A stretch of 64,000 nt of DNA from Pseudoxanthomonas sp. Its GTDB lineage: Bacteria > Pseudomonadota > Gammaproteobacteria > Xanthomonadales > Xanthomonadaceae. Positions within the stretch are counted from its first letter, which is position 1; each line of letters opens with the position of its first letter. The notes under the pieces were generated by a model, which was not told the DNA's origin, searched no databases, and was given only the letters and a program-made list of their open reading frames with translations. The stretch covers positions 62,001 to 126,000 of the forward strand of contig NZ_PKDG01000049.1 of the NCBI RefSeq assembly GCF_002863005.1. The letters are read 5' to 3'. Of this stretch, positions 25,397 to 34,564 are shown one piece after another. Made by a program: the position numbers and the translations under genes.

Positions 25397-26899
25397 TCAG
25401 CGACGTCCGCCAAAGATGCTGCCCAGGATGCCACGCACGATCTGGTTGCCCAGCTTGGTGCCGACCGTGCGCGTGGTCTGCTTGGCCATCGTCTCGATCA
25501 TGCCCTGGCGGCGCTTGGTGCCGAACACCGCGTCCTTCACGGCCTGGCCGAAGCCGCCGGCGTCGGGATCGTCCTGCTCGGTCTTCGCTGGCGGCGCCTG
25601 GGCGGCCTGCGTGGCGGTCTCGGCGCGCTTGGCAAGCATTTCCGCGGCGGACTCGCGATCGACGCGGGTATCGTACTTGCCGCCGACGGGGCTGCCGTTG
25701 CGTACCTGCTGGCGTTCGCCTTCGTTGATCGCGCCCATCCGGCAGCGCGGCGGCGACACCATCGTCTGCTGCACGGGCGAGGGGATGCCCTTGTCCTGAA
25801 GCGTCGACACTAGCGCTTCGCCGGTGCCGAGCTTGGAGATCGCCTGGGCCACGTCGAGCTTGGGATTCGGCACGAAGGTCTCGGCGGCGGTCTTCACCGC
25901 CTTCTGGTCGCGCGGGGTGAACGCGCGCAGCGCATGCTGCACGCGGTTGCCCAGCTGGCCGAGGATGTTGTCCGGCACGTCGTCGGGGAACTGCGAGCAG
26001 AAGTAGACGCCCACGCCCTTGGAACGGATCAGCCGCACGACCTGTTCGATGCGCTGTTGCAGCGCGGGCGGGGAATCGTCGAACAGCAGGTGCGCTTCGT
26101 CGAAGACGAACACGAGTTTGGGTTTGTCCAGGTCGCCGACTTCCGGCAGCGTTTCGAACAGTTCCGACAGCAGCCACAGCAGGAAGCTGGAATACAGGCG
26201 GGGCTTCAGGATCAGCTGGTCCGCTGCGAGGATGCCGATCACGCCGCTGCCATCGGTGTTCGTGCGCATCAGGTCGGCCAGTTCCAGCGCCGGCTCGCCG
26301 AAGAACATCTCACCGCCTTCCTGTTCCAGCCGCAGCAGCGCACGCTGGATGGCGCCGACCGACTGCGTGCTCACCAGGCCGTAACTGGTGGAAATGTCCT
26401 TGCGCTCAGCGGCGACGAGACCCAGCAGGGCGCGCAGGTCTTCCAGGTCCAGCAGCAACAGCCCGCGGTCGTCGGCGAGCTTGAACACGATGTCCAGCAC
26501 GCCACTCTGGGTGTCGTTGAGTTCCAGGATGCGCGAGAGCAGGGTGGGGCCCATCTCGCTGACCGTCGTGCGGACCGGATGGCCCAGCTTGCCGTAGAGA
26601 TCCCAGAAGATCACCGGATTCGCGCCCGGCGCGTAGTCGGCGATGCCGATGTCCCTGGCCCGCTGCATGACGCGCTCGCTGCCATCGCCGGCGGTGGCGA
26701 GTCCGGCCACGTCGCCCTTCACGTCGGCCATGAACACGGGCACGCCCATGTGCGAGAAGCCTTCGGCCAGCGTCATCAGCGTGACCGTCTTGCCGGTACC
26801 GGTGGCGCCGGCCACCAGGCCATGGCGGTTGCCGAACTTCGGCTGCAGCGTGACCGGGATGTCGTCCGTGATGCCCTTGCCCAGCAGGATCGGATCCAT
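25397..26899 (-). CDS. HerA/DUF853-type ATPase, YjgR family
   Basis: A 500-residue P-loop ATPase related to HerA/FtsK. Walker A is GATGTGKTVT (near residue 30), Walker B LVFVFDEAHLLF (near 263), and the C-terminal region has FGQAVKDAVFG and a final GSIFGGRR. The family (YjgR in E. coli) has no settled role; DNA-linked motor activity is inferred from homology. The ATG at 26899 matches the family N-terminus MDPILLGKG. A TAGAAT box lies about 27 bases upstream. Probably co-transcribed with the NlpE-like gene and greB. Confidence 0.9.
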   Translation of the reverse strand: MDPILLGKGITDDIPVTLQPKFGNRHGLVAGATGTGKTVTLMTLAEGFSHMGVPVFMADVKGDVAGLATAGDGSERVMQRARDIGIADYAPGANPVIFWDLYGKLGHPVRTTVSEMGPTLLSRILELNDTQSGVLDIVFKLADDRGLLLLDLEDLRALLGLVAAERKDISTSYGLVSTQSVGAIQRALLRLEQEGGEMFFGEPALELADLMRTNTDGSGVIGILAADQLILKPRLYSSFLLWLLSELFETLPEVGDLDKPKLVFVFDEAHLLFDDSPPALQQRIEQVVRLIRSKGVGVYFCSQFPDDVPDNILGQLGNRVQHALRAFTPRDQKAVKTAAETFVPNPKLDVAQAISKLGTGEALVSTLQDKGIPSPVQQTMVSPPRCRMGAINEGERQQVRNGSPVGGKYDTRVDRESAAEMLAKRAETATQAAQAPPAKTEQDDPDAGGFGQAVKDAVFGTKRRQGMIETMAKQTTRTVGTKLGNQIVRGILGSIFGGRR

Positions 26900-26925
26900 G
26901 TGCAACCTCGCGTGGTGATGGCGCG

Positions 26926-26931
26926 ATTCTA
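26926..26931 (-). promoter_or_regulatory. -10 box of the yjgR-type operon
   Basis: TAGAAT on the minus strand followed by CGCGCC, the same core seen before tsaE and nnr. Here the predicted leader is about 20 bases, before the ATG at 26899. Confidence 0.5.
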
Positions 26932-26976
26932 GCGGCTGGAAACCGCCTCCGGGATAAAGCGCTGAGACGCGTGACC

Positions 26977-27006
26977 TTGCCCCGGTCGCGCAGCCGGGGC
27001 TACCCT
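26977..27006 (+). promoter_or_regulatory. Candidate promoter of the lytic transglycosylase gene with a hairpin spacer
   Basis: TTGCCC (26977-26982), an 18-base spacer and TACCCT (27001-27006). GCCCCGG (26979-26985) and CCGGGGC (26994-27000) are perfectly complementary, so the spacer is an inverted repeat overlapping the -35 and abutting the -10. Confidence 0.4.
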
Positions 27007-27034
27007 CCCGGCTCACACTCTGGATGCACACCTG

Positions 27035-28615
27035 ATGTCGCTTGCGGTTCCTGCCTGTCTGCGCCTGTGGCCCGTTGCGGTCGCTCTTTCCCTCCTGCTG
27101 GTCTCCCCGCCTTCGCTGGCGCAACGCGTGTCCGCGAAGGATCGCGCCGCCGCGCAAGCGCTGGAACAGCGCATGGCCGCCGCCGAGAAGCGTTACCGCG
27201 ACGGTCTGGTGCTGGTGGCCAACAGTGATCCGCGCGGCGCTACCGAGAGCGACGCCGCACTCGAGGACATGGAGGACGTGCTGGCGGCCTGCGTTCAGCA
27301 GCGCGGCTGTCAGGTGCCCACGCTGCTGGCGACCTACAAGCGGCTGCTGAAGGGCAACGCCGATGCGCAGGGAGAGGGCCCGGGAGACGAGGGCGAGACC
27401 CTCGACGCACTCGACGACGGCACCGACCACGCGGTGCCGGCCAGCGCCGCCATCCCCGAAACCGCACGCACCGCGGCGCTGCTGAACGACCAGCGCCATG
27501 CGTTCGACCGCATGGTCGAGTACAACCCGGCCATCCAGGCAGGCATCCGCCGCTGGCTGACCGACATGCGCCCGGCGCTGATCGACAGCTACGAGAATTA
27601 TCAGAACATGCGCGCCGAGCTGTATCCCGCCTGGGAGCGCAGCGGCCTGCCGGAAGCGCTGCTGTTCGGCATCATGGCGAAGGAATCCAACGGGCGCGTG
27701 CATTCGACCTCGCGCGCGGGTGCGGCAGGGCCCATGCAGTTCATGTTCCACACCGGCGCCCGTTTCGGTCTGGGACGCGATGCGAGTGGCTTCGATACGC
27801 GCTACGACCCGTACGCCTCCGGCCAAGCCAGCGCGGAGTACATGAACGAGCGCATGCGCGGGCTCAACAACAACATCGAACTCGCCCTCGCGGCCTACAA
27901 CGGGGGCGAGGGACGGGCTGCGCGCGTGTTCCGCGAGAACGGCGGCCTGGGCTTCTGGGACGATGTGGTCTACAGCCAGTTCCCCGGCGAGACGCGCGAC
28001 TACGTGCCGATGGTGATCGCGGCGGCATGGCTGTTCCTGCACCCGCGCCAGTACGGACTGGAGTTTCCGAAGGTCACCGCGCAGCCGGCGACGCTGAAGC
28101 TGGCGCGCGACGCATCCATCTATGAGCTGACCATCTGCCTGGGCAATGGCGGCACGCGCGAGGGCTACATGCGCACGCTGCGCAACCTCAACCCGCGCTA
28201 CCAGCCAGAGGCATGGATCCCCGCCGGCACCACGCTCAAGGCCAACGCGCGCATCGCGGGCCTGTACACGCGCCACTGCATCAGTGGCCCCCGCGCGGAA
28301 CTGGCGCGCACGCTGGTGAGCGCCGATCCCGCGGCCGCCATCCGCCGCGCCTCGCGGACCGGCAATGTCGCCGTCGGCGATGTGACCCCCGTGGCCGGCG
28401 TGCCGACCACCGTCGCCTCCGGCGAGCCGCAACCAGCCGAACCGAAGGCGAAGCAGGCGCGGGATTACCGCGTCGCGAAGGGCGACACGCTGGGGCGCAT
28501 CTCGCAGCGGTTCCAGTGCGACCTGAAGAAGCTCGCGCAGGCCAATAGGTTGAAGGCGCCGGCGTACGCCGTGCGGCCGGGGCAGGAGCTCAAGCTGGAA
28601 GGCTGCAGGAAGTAG
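27035..28615 (+). CDS. mltD: MltD-type lytic murein transglycosylase with LysM domain
   Basis: Periplasmic enzyme that cleaves the MurNAc-GlcNAc bond of peptidoglycan. The 526 residues comprise a signal peptide (ends about SLAQ) and a charged helical region. The SLT domain (about 190-340) has MAKESNG (catalytic Glu near 218), GPMQFMFHTG and AYNGGEGR. A C-terminal LysM domain (about 470-522, YRVAKGDTLGRISQRF) binds glycan. It has one LysM where E. coli MltD has two, and no lipobox. The TAG stop lies inside the first REP palindrome of the following island. Confidence 0.92.
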   Translation: MSLAVPACLRLWPVAVALSLLLVSPPSLAQRVSAKDRAAAQALEQRMAAAEKRYRDGLVLVANSDPRGATESDAALEDMEDVLAACVQQRGCQVPTLLATYKRLLKGNADAQGEGPGDEGETLDALDDGTDHAVPASAAIPETARTAALLNDQRHAFDRMVEYNPAIQAGIRRWLTDMRPALIDSYENYQNMRAELYPAWERSGLPEALLFGIMAKESNGRVHSTSRAGAAGPMQFMFHTGARFGLGRDASGFDTRYDPYASGQASAEYMNERMRGLNNNIELALAAYNGGEGRAARVFRENGGLGFWDDVVYSQFPGETRDYVPMVIAAAWLFLHPRQYGLEFPKVTAQPATLKLARDASIYELTICLGNGGTREGYMRTLRNLNPRYQPEAWIPAGTTLKANARIAGLYTRHCISGPRAELARTLVSADPAAAIRRASRTGNVAVGDVTPVAGVPTTVASGEPQPAEPKAKQARDYRVAKGDTLGRISQRFQCDLKKLAQANRLKAPAYAVRPGQELKLEGCRK

Positions 28616-28680
28616 CGTGCGCTATCCGCACGACCGGATGGTGCCGACTTGTTTGCAGTCGTGCGCACGGCGCACGCTAC
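28612..28680. repeat. REP palindrome pair 1, left of the RAYT gene
   Basis: Left unit 28612-28634 (GTAGCGTGCGC then GCACGAC) and right unit 28655-28680 (GCAGTCGTGCGC then GCGCACGCTAC) are inverted copies of the same element, with internal CGTGCG/CGCACG pairing. The left unit includes the mltD TAG stop. The flank GGTTCGCGGGC after it recurs after pair 2. Confidence 0.85.
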
Positions 28681-28777
28681 GGTTCGCGGGCTTCGGCGGT
28701 ATCGATGCCTCCGGCACCGCACGGTTCCGCTGATACGCGCTTCGTGGGCGTGTCGCAGAGAACTGAAACGGCCGGAA

Positions 28778-28846
28778 GTAGCGTGCGCCATGCGCACGAC
28801 AAAGTGATGTCGACTTTTTTGCAGTCGTGCGCAAGGCGCACGCTAG
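28778..28846. repeat. REP palindrome pair 2, at the 3' end of the RAYT gene
   Basis: 28778-28800 and 28821-28846 repeat pair 1 with the same 69-base overall span and only a few substitutions. The right unit contains the TAG stop (28843-28845) of the RAYT gene. The shared flank GGAAGTAGCGTGCGC shows it is a duplicated block rather than chance similarity. Confidence 0.85.
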
Positions 28847-29382
28847 GGTTCGCCGGCGTCGACGGTGTCCATGTCACGGGTGGCTCGCCAGTCCGGAGGG
28901 TAGATGCCCGTGCGGATGTGCCGGGCGAAGCTCGAGTAAGGCCAGGACACGGCTGCGTCCACATGACCATGTTTAACCGGATTGAAGTGGATGTAGTCGA
29001 CATGCCGCCGCAGGTCGTCGGCGTCACGAATCAGGTGCTCCCAGTAGCGTCGCTGCCATAGCCCGCTTTCACGACGTGCGACCATCGAGCAGGCGCGCGC
29101 CATCGGCGGTAGGCCCGCCAGCTGGGACGTCCTGCGCTTGATGATCGACCAGCGTCGCGGATAGTCCGTATCCCCTTCCGGAAGTGTCCAGATCACATGA
29201 AGGTGGTCCGGCAGTATGACCCAGGCCGGCATCGAGAACGGCAGCATGTCCCGAACTTCGCGTATCGCTATGCCGAAGGCCGAGATGACGCGAGGGTCAG
29301 TAAGCAGGGGGCGTCGTCGTGCCGCCGCGGCGGTGAAGAACCACGTCGCGCCTGGCTGGAACACACGTCGGAACGTCGCCAT
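28843..29382 (-). CDS. REP-associated tyrosine transposase (RAYT)
   Basis: A single-domain Y1/HUH transposase of 179 residues, the type thought to spread REP palindromes. The HUH pair is in LPDHLHVIW (H60, H62), the catalytic Tyr is Y130 in RRHVDYIHFNPVKHG, and WQRRYWEH holds the conserved Glu (E115). It appears intact. REP pairs lie on both sides, which are probable substrates. It lacks a TnpB partner and IS ends, so it is a domesticated RAYT, not an IS200/605 copy. Start MATFRRVF follows GAGAGGTGG. Confidence 0.93.
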   Translation of the reverse strand: MATFRRVFQPGATWFFTAAAARRRPLLTDPRVISAFGIAIREVRDMLPFSMPAWVILPDHLHVIWTLPEGDTDYPRRWSIIKRRTSQLAGLPPMARACSMVARRESGLWQRRYWEHLIRDADDLRRHVDYIHFNPVKHGHVDAAVSWPYSSFARHIRTGIYPPDWRATRDMDTVDAGEP

Positions 29383-29508
29383 CCTTGGCCACCTCTCGGA
29401 AACAAACGGTCATGATGACGTCCACGTGGCGCGGGCGCTATTAACAATGCGCGTCGGACAGGAAAGGGACTCGGTGAAGATCGCCTAGGGTGAGAGATGC
29501 ACCGCGCG

Positions 29509-29530
29509 GTCGTTCGCGTGGCGCACGCTA
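29509..29530. repeat. Single degenerate REP unit upstream of the RAYT gene
   Basis: GTCGTTCGCGTGGCGCACGC plus TA matches the right-hand half of pairs 1, 2 and 4 with a few changes. No inverted partner lies directly beside it. Confidence 0.65.
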
Positions 29531-29558
29531 AGATTCGGGCGGAGCGCGTGGTCCACCC

Positions 29559-29647
29559 AGCGTACGCTGCGCGCACGACGATGTGATGCATGGTGGGATC
29601 TTGTACGCGGGGTTACATCGTGCAGTCGTGCGCAGGGCGCACGCTAC
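29559..29647. repeat. REP palindrome pair 4, between the RAYT gene and psd
   Basis: Left unit 29559-29579 (AGCGTACGCTGCGCGCACGA) and right unit 29622-29647 (GCAGTCGTGCGC then GCGCACGCTAC) are inverted copies of the family seen at 28612 and 28778, with a longer spacer. The right unit ends 9 bases before the psd stop. Confidence 0.8.
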
Positions 29648-29656
29648 GGAGCGAGG

Positions 29657-30502
29657 TTATTGCCTCAGCTTCGCGAGCGCCTGACCCAGTCTTACCGGCG
29701 ATTCCGCCTTCAGCTCCGGCACGAGCGTCGCCACGCCTTGCGGCAGCAGCACGATGACGGTCGAGCCGTAGTTGAACCTTGCCATCTCCGCGAACCGTTC
29801 CAGCGTGATGCCCTTGCCGCGGTAATCCTTGCGGGTGATGGCAGTGCCATAGGCGGGAATCTCTTCGCCGCTCCACACCGTTTCCACGCCGGAGACGAGC
29901 AGGGCGCCGACCATCACCGACACCATCGGTCCGAAATCGGTGTCGAAGTGGCAGACCAGTCGCTCGTTGCGCGCGAACAGGCGCGGCACGTTCGCCACCG
30001 CATCGGTGCCGACACTGAAGAGGCGGCCGGGCACGTGGACCGTTTCGCGCAACGTGCCGGTCCACGGCATGTGCACGCGGTGGTAGTCGCGTGGCGACAG
30101 GTACACGGTGGCGAACACGCCGTGGCGGAAGGGTTCCGCATCCGCCGCGTCGCCCAGCAGCTCGGCGGCGGTGAACGATTGGCCCTTGGCCTGGAAGATG
30201 CGGCCATCCTCGATGGGGCCGCACTGGCTGATGTGGCCGTCGGCCGGCATCAGCAGCGCGCGCGGGTCGGCATCGGCAACCCGTGCGCCCGGCCTCAGTG
30301 CGCGGGTGAAAAAGGCGTTGAAGCTCGGGTAGGACAGGGGGTCGGGATTGGCGGCTTCACCGAGGTCGACATTGAATTTCCGCGTCACCGTATCGATCAG
30401 CCAGCGGCTGACGCCTGGCGAGGTCGAATAGGCCAGCCGGCGCGCCAGCGACGACAGGAAGCGGTGCGGCAGTACGTAGGTCAGCGAGGTCAGCAGGCTC
30501 AT
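29657..30502 (-). CDS. psd: Phosphatidylserine decarboxylase proenzyme
   Basis: Makes phosphatidylethanolamine from phosphatidylserine at the inner membrane. The 281-residue proenzyme self-cleaves to generate a pyruvoyl group; the site is the GST in [12 protein letters not shown] (Gly246-Ser247), where many homologues have LGST. Other family motifs are [21 protein letters not shown] and YLSPRDYHR. The ATG at 30502 overlaps the SCO1-like stop by four bases (ATGA), so the two are coupled. Confidence 0.96.
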   Translation of the reverse strand: MSLLTSLTYVLPHRFLSSLARRLAYSTSPGVSRWLIDTVTRKFNVDLGEAANPDPLSYPSFNAFFTRALRPGARVADADPRALLMPADGHISQCGPIEDGRIFQAKGQSFTAAELLGDAADAEPFRHGVFATVYLSPRDYHRVHMPWTGTLRETVHVPGRLFSVGTDAVANVPRLFARNERLVCHFDTDFGPMVSVMVGALLVSGVETVWSGEEIPAYGTAITRKDYRGKGITLERFAEMARFNYGSTVIVLLPQGVATLVPELKAESPVRLGQALAKLRQ

Positions 30503-31152
30503 TTTGACGCCGCCTCGGTCAGCGCGCGCATGTCGGCGGCGATCGCCCTGGGCTGGAATGGCGGGCGGATCAGCCCGGCCAGGCGGCCCTGCGGGTCGAG
30601 TACGCCGATCGCGGACGAGTGGTCCATGCTGTAGTCGTTCGGGTTCTGTTCGAAGCCTTCGCCGGGGACCTTCATGAAGACGAAGCCCAGCGACCTTGCG
30701 AAGTTCTCCAGGGTCGGGATGTCGGCCGTGGCTGCCATCGTGTCGGGATGGAAGGCGTGGGCGTACTCGCCGATGCGGGTCGGCGTGTCGCGCTCGGGGT
30801 CGACCGAGACGAACAGCACGCGCGGGCGGGTCGAGTCGGGCAGGTCCTTCCACTGCGCCTGGGCCTGTGCCAGCTCGGTCAGCGTGGTCGGGCAAACGTC
30901 GGGGCAGAAGGTGAAGCCGAGGAAGACGAGCGTCCAGTGGCCCTTCAGTTCCCCGTCGGTGAGCTGGGTGCCGTCGGATTGGCGCAGCGAGAATGGCGGC
31001 AGCGGCCGCGGCTGCGGAAACAGGGTCACCGTCTGGGTCGCTGGCCATTGCGTGGCGGGCGTGACGGGGCCGAAGAATTTCTGCGCGGCCAGCAGGCCCA
31101 GGCCGGCGGCCAGCGCCAGGACGAGGATGAGGCCGATCTTCTTGTTGAACAT
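30499..31152 (-). CDS. SCO1/SenC family copper-binding thioredoxin-fold protein
   Basis: Membrane-anchored protein (N-terminal hydrophobic segment, residues 6-24) that probably delivers copper to the CuA site of cytochrome oxidase or acts in thiol redox. The metal ligands are CPDVC (C83, C87) in [14 protein letters not shown] and the downstream His in [11 protein letters not shown]. The length of 217 residues is typical. The ATG at 31152 gives the N-terminal anchor; earlier starts only add non-hydrophobic residues. Upstream of and coupled to psd. Confidence 0.92.
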   Translation of the reverse strand: MFNKKIGLILVLALAAGLGLLAAQKFFGPVTPATQWPATQTVTLFPQPRPLPPFSLRQSDGTQLTDGELKGHWTLVFLGFTFCPDVCPTTLTELAQAQAQWKDLPDSTRPRVLFVSVDPERDTPTRIGEYAHAFHPDTMAATADIPTLENFARSLGFVFMKVPGEGFEQNPNDYSMDHSSAIGVLDPQGRLAGLIRPPFQPRAIAADMRALTEAASK

Positions 31153-31246
31153 GCGCTGGGGATTCCCACGATGGAAGGGCGCGGCCACACGGGCCGGGGG
31201 CCGCATGGGCGCGGCGGCAAGGCGGCCATGATACCGGGGCAGCCCC

Positions 31247-31252
31247 TATAAT
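31247..31252 (+). promoter_or_regulatory. -10 box of prmB
   Basis: TATAAT followed by CGGCGG, 40 bases before the prmB ATG at 31293, in the gap divergent from the SCO1-like gene. No strong -35 is visible. Confidence 0.5.
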
Positions 31253-31292
31253 CGGCGGCCTTCGCCGTCCCGGCGTCTTCACAAGCCTTGCC

Positions 31293-32222
31293 ATGACTGC
31301 CGACGTCGCCGCCGAACTGCACACCATCATCGACCTGATCCGGTACGGCGCCAGCCGCTTCAACGGGGCCGGCCTGACCTTCGGCCACAGCTACGACAAC
31401 GCGCTGGACGAGGCCTCGCATCTGGTGCTGCACACGTTGCACCTGCCGCCCGACCTGGGCCCGGCCTACGGGCAGGCGCGCGTCACGGGTGCGGAGAAGG
31501 CCCAGGTGCTGGCGCTGTTCGAGCGACGCGTCAGCGAGCGCATCCCGGTCGCCTACCTGACCGGCGAGGCCTGGTTCGCCGGCCTGAGCTTCAAGAGCGA
31601 TGCCCGTGCCCTGGTGCCGCGTTCGCCGATCGCGGAACTGATCGAAGCCGGCTTCGAGCCCTGGCTCGGCGGCCGCGACGTCACCCGTGCGCTGGACCTG
31701 TGCACAGGCTCCGGCTGCATCGCCATCGCGATGGGCCACTACAACCCGGACTGGCAGGTCGACGGCGTCGACATCAGTGACGACGCCCTGGCGCTGTCGG
31801 CGGAAAACAAGGCGCGCCTGCTGGCCGACAACGTGCAGTTCCTCAAGTCCGACCTGTTCGCCGGCCTGACCGGCAGGCACTACGACCTGATCGTCACCAA
31901 CCCGCCCTACGTCACCAACGACGAGACCGACGCGCTGCCCAGGGAATATTCCTTCGAACCGGAACTTGGCCTGCGCGCCGGCGAGGACGGGCTGGACCTG
32001 GTGCTGAAGATCCTGCGCGATGCGCCGCTGCACCTGAGCCAGGACGGCCTGCTGATCTGCGAAGTGGGCGAGTCCGAGCGTGCACTGGTCGCGCTGCTGC
32101 CGGACGTCGAATTCACGTGGATCGAGTTCAAGGTGGGGCAGATGGGCATCTTCGCCGTCGAATGCGCCGAACTGATCCGCCACAACGCGCGGATCAGCGC
32201 GCTCGCCGCCACGCGGAAGTAG
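31293..32222 (+). CDS. prmB: Ribosomal protein L3 N5-glutamine methyltransferase
   Basis: SAM-dependent methyltransferase that modifies a glutamine of ribosomal protein L3. The 309-residue protein has the SAM loop [12 protein letters not shown] (near residue 134) and the NPPY catalytic motif (near 204, [10 protein letters not shown]). The N-terminal helical part ([12 protein letters not shown] and [13 protein letters not shown]) distinguishes PrmB from PrmC, the release-factor enzyme. It precedes aroC, as in many gammaproteobacteria. A hairpin follows in the gap to aroC. Confidence 0.95.
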   Translation: MTADVAAELHTIIDLIRYGASRFNGAGLTFGHSYDNALDEASHLVLHTLHLPPDLGPAYGQARVTGAEKAQVLALFERRVSERIPVAYLTGEAWFAGLSFKSDARALVPRSPIAELIEAGFEPWLGGRDVTRALDLCTGSGCIAIAMGHYNPDWQVDGVDISDDALALSAENKARLLADNVQFLKSDLFAGLTGRHYDLIVTNPPYVTNDETDALPREYSFEPELGLRAGEDGLDLVLKILRDAPLHLSQDGLLICEVGESERALVALLPDVEFTWIEFKVGQMGIFAVECAELIRHNARISALAATRK

Positions 32223-32241
32223 CGCGTCTCGCACGCGGTCC

Positions 32242-32267
32242 GCGGCGGTTGCGCCTGCAACCGTCGC
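32242..32267 (+). terminator. Hairpin after prmB
   Basis: CGGTTGC (32246-32252) pairs with GCAACCG (32257-32263) around GCCT, extended by four outer pairs including one G-T. No T-run follows, so it may be only a weak or Rho-aided terminator. Confidence 0.4.
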
Positions 32268-32352
32268 GGCCAACGTTGGCGCACTGCACAATAGGGCGCC
32301 CGGCGTGCGATGCTTCAACGCCCGGCAGGATGGTTCCACAGCGGAGCGGCGC

Positions 32353-33456
32353 TTGAGCAGCAACAGTTTCGGAAAACTCCTCACGGTCACCACGTTCGGC
32401 GAATCGCACGGGCCGGCGATCGGTTGCGTCGTCGACGGCTGCCCGCCGGGGCTGCACATCGCGCCCGAGGAGTTCCGTCACGACCTGGAGCGCCGCGCGA
32501 CCGGCAAGTCGCGGCATGTGTCCGCGCGCCGCGAGGCCGATGAGGTCGAGATCCTCAGCGGCGTTTACGAAGGCCGCACCACCGGCACGCCGATCGCGCT
32601 TCTGATCCGCAATACCGACCAGCGCAGCAAGGACTACACCGACATCGCCCGGCAGTTCCGCCCGGGGCATGCGGACTACACCTACTGGCAGAAGTACGGC
32701 ATCCGCGACCCGCGTGGTGGCGGACGTTCGTCGGCGCGCGAAACCACCATGCGCGTCGCGGCGGGCGTGATCGCCAAGAAGTGGTTGCAGCAGCGTTACG
32801 GCGTCACGGTGCGCGGCTACCTCTCGCAGCTCGGACCGATCACCCCCGAAGGCTTCGACTGGAGCGCGGTGGAGGACAACCCGTTCTTCTGGCCGCACGC
32901 GGCGCAGGTGCCGGCGCTGGAAACCTATATGGACGCGCTGCGCAAGTCGGGCGACTCCATAGGCGCGCGCGTCAATGTCGTCGCCGACGGCGTGCCCGCC
33001 GGCTGGGGCGAGCCGATCTACGGCAAGCTGGACGGTGATCTCGCCGCCGCGCTGATGAGCATCAATGCGGTGAAGGGCGTGGAGATCGGCGACGGTTTCG
33101 CTGCGGTTACCCAGAAGGGCACCGAGCATCGCGACCTGATGACGCCCGACGGGTTCCTGTCCAACCACGCGGGCGGCATCCTTGGCGGCATCTCCACTGG
33201 CCAGCAGGTCACCGCGTCCATCGTGCTGAAGCCGACCTCGAGCCTGCGCCTGCCGGGCGCGACCGTGGATGTGGACGGCAATACGGTGGATGTCATCACC
33301 ACCGGTCGCCACGACCCCTGCGTCGGCATCCGTGCCACGCCCATCGCCGAGGCGATGATGGCGCTGGTGCTGATGGACCAGGCGCTGCGCCATCGCGCGC
33401 AGTGCGGTGATGTCGGCGTCGTGCCGCCGCAGGTCCCCGGCAGCCTCGATGGCTGA
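32353..33456 (+). CDS. aroC: Chorismate synthase
   Basis: Converts EPSP to chorismate, the last step of the shikimate pathway, using reduced FMN. The 367-residue product contains the signatures [20 protein letters not shown] and [20 protein letters not shown], and [11 protein letters not shown]. The start is an unusual TTG at 32353, preceded by GGAG; it gives the family N-terminus [10 protein letters not shown], whereas the upstream ATG would add unrelated residues. It overlaps the next gene by eight bases. Confidence 0.96.
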   Translation: MSSNSFGKLLTVTTFGESHGPAIGCVVDGCPPGLHIAPEEFRHDLERRATGKSRHVSARREADEVEILSGVYEGRTTGTPIALLIRNTDQRSKDYTDIARQFRPGHADYTYWQKYGIRDPRGGGRSSARETTMRVAAGVIAKKWLQQRYGVTVRGYLSQLGPITPEGFDWSAVEDNPFFWPHAAQVPALETYMDALRKSGDSIGARVNVVADGVPAGWGEPIYGKLDGDLAAALMSINAVKGVEIGDGFAAVTQKGTEHRDLMTPDGFLSNHAGGILGGISTGQQVTASIVLKPTSSLRLPGATVDVDGNTVDVITTGRHDPCVGIRATPIAEAMMALVLMDQALRHRAQCGDVGVVPPQVPGSLDG

Positions 33457-34489
33457 GTCGCGGCCGCGCGTCTGGGTGTCGCAACCGCTGTTCGACGACA
33501 TCGTCGAGCGGCTGGAGGCGCACTTCGACGTGCGTTCGACTCCGGAGGTCATCGAGCACGCACCCCAGGCCATCGCCGACGCGTTGCGCGACAGCGCGGG
33601 TGCGCTGGTGACGCTGAACGAACGCATCGGGGCGCAGGAAATCGGCGCCGCCACGCAGCTGCGCGCGATCGCCAACGTGGGCGTGGGCTACAACAACCTC
33701 GATGTCGACGCGTTGACGCAGGCCGGCATCGTCGCCACCAATACGCCGGGCGTACTCACCGAGACCACGGCCGATTTCGGCTTCGCATTGCTGATGGCGA
33801 CAGCGCGCCGGATCACCGAGGCCGAACGCTGGCTGCGCGAGGGCCAGTGGCTGCAGTGGTCGTTCGGCACCCTGCTGGGCGCCGACCTTCATGGCAGCAC
33901 GCTGGGCATCGTGGGCATGGGCCGGATCGGGCAGGGCATCGCGCGCCGCGCGCGCGGCTTCGGCATGCGCGTGCTGTACCACAACCGCAGCCGGTTGCCG
34001 GACTTCGTCGAGCGGGAATGCGGTGCGGACTACGCGAGCTTCGACGATGTGCTCGCCCAGGCCGACCACGTGGTGCTGGCGCTGCCGTACGCACCGCAGG
34101 TCCACCACCTGGTCGACGCGGCCGCGCTGGCGAAGATGAAGCCGACCGCCACGCTGGTGAACATCGCGCGCGGTGGCATCATCGACGAGGTCGCACTGGC
34201 CGATGCGCTGGGCAACGGACGCCTGGCCGCCGCAGGCCTGGACGTCTACGAAGGCGAACCCGCCGTGCGGCCCGAACTGCTCGCGCTGCGCAACGTGGTG
34301 CTGACGCCGCATATCGCCAGCGCCAGCCTCGCCACGCGCCGCGCGATGGTGTCGCTGGCGGTGGACAACCTGATCGCCGCGCTGGGCGAGGGTCCGGACG
34401 CGGGTCATCCGCCGACGCCGGTCAATCCGGAAGCGCTGGCCATCGCCGGCACCATCAAAACCACCATCGCCAAACGTCAGGGAGCCTGA
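33449..34489 (+). CDS. 2-hydroxyacid dehydrogenase (glyoxylate/hydroxypyruvate reductase type)
   Basis: NAD(P)-dependent D-2-hydroxyacid dehydrogenase of 346 residues. The nucleotide-binding motif is [20 protein letters not shown] (near residue 152), followed by [14 protein letters not shown] and the catalytic His in [11 protein letters not shown]. The Arg and Glu catalytic partners lie in the same conserved segments. Best guess is GhrB-like; PdxB or D-lactate roles are less likely. The ATG lies inside the 3' end of aroC (8-base overlap), and asd follows after 75 bases. Confidence 0.9.
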   Translation: MAESRPRVWVSQPLFDDIVERLEAHFDVRSTPEVIEHAPQAIADALRDSAGALVTLNERIGAQEIGAATQLRAIANVGVGYNNLDVDALTQAGIVATNTPGVLTETTADFGFALLMATARRITEAERWLREGQWLQWSFGTLLGADLHGSTLGIVGMGRIGQGIARRARGFGMRVLYHNRSRLPDFVERECGADYASFDDVLAQADHVVLALPYAPQVHHLVDAAALAKMKPTATLVNIARGGIIDEVALADALGNGRLAAAGLDVYEGEPAVRPELLALRNVVLTPHIASASLATRRAMVSLAVDNLIAALGEGPDAGHPPTPVNPEALAIAGTIKTTIAKRQGA

Positions 34490-34564
34490 GGCACGTCCGC
34501 AGGTTCCCCGAACACAGCCTTCTCCCGTCTGCTGTCTTCACTCCTCCCTTCGCGAAACCCCTCC

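Noticed and set aside
26900-28432. N-terminal extension of the yjgR-type gene across the whole transglycosylase gene
   Set aside because: The extension is antisense to mltD and unrelated to the family, whose N-terminus starts at the ATG at 26899 with a -10 box just upstream.
28843-29382. RAYT gene as part of an IS200/IS605 insertion
   Set aside because: No tnpB, no IS ends or target duplication; the flanking sequences are REP palindromes.
29383-29508. Possible small gene upstream of the RAYT gene
   Set aside because: Short frames exist on both strands but none has a convincing ribosome site or similarity; the stretch looks non-coding.
28612-29647. Repeated short units considered as a CRISPR array
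   Set aside because: Units alternate in orientation, spacings are irregular and a RAYT gene lies between them; there are no cas genes.
32305-32352. aroC starting at the ATG at 32305
   Set aside because: The 16 extra residues are unrelated to the family; the TTG at 32353 gives the conserved N-terminus and has GGAG upstream.
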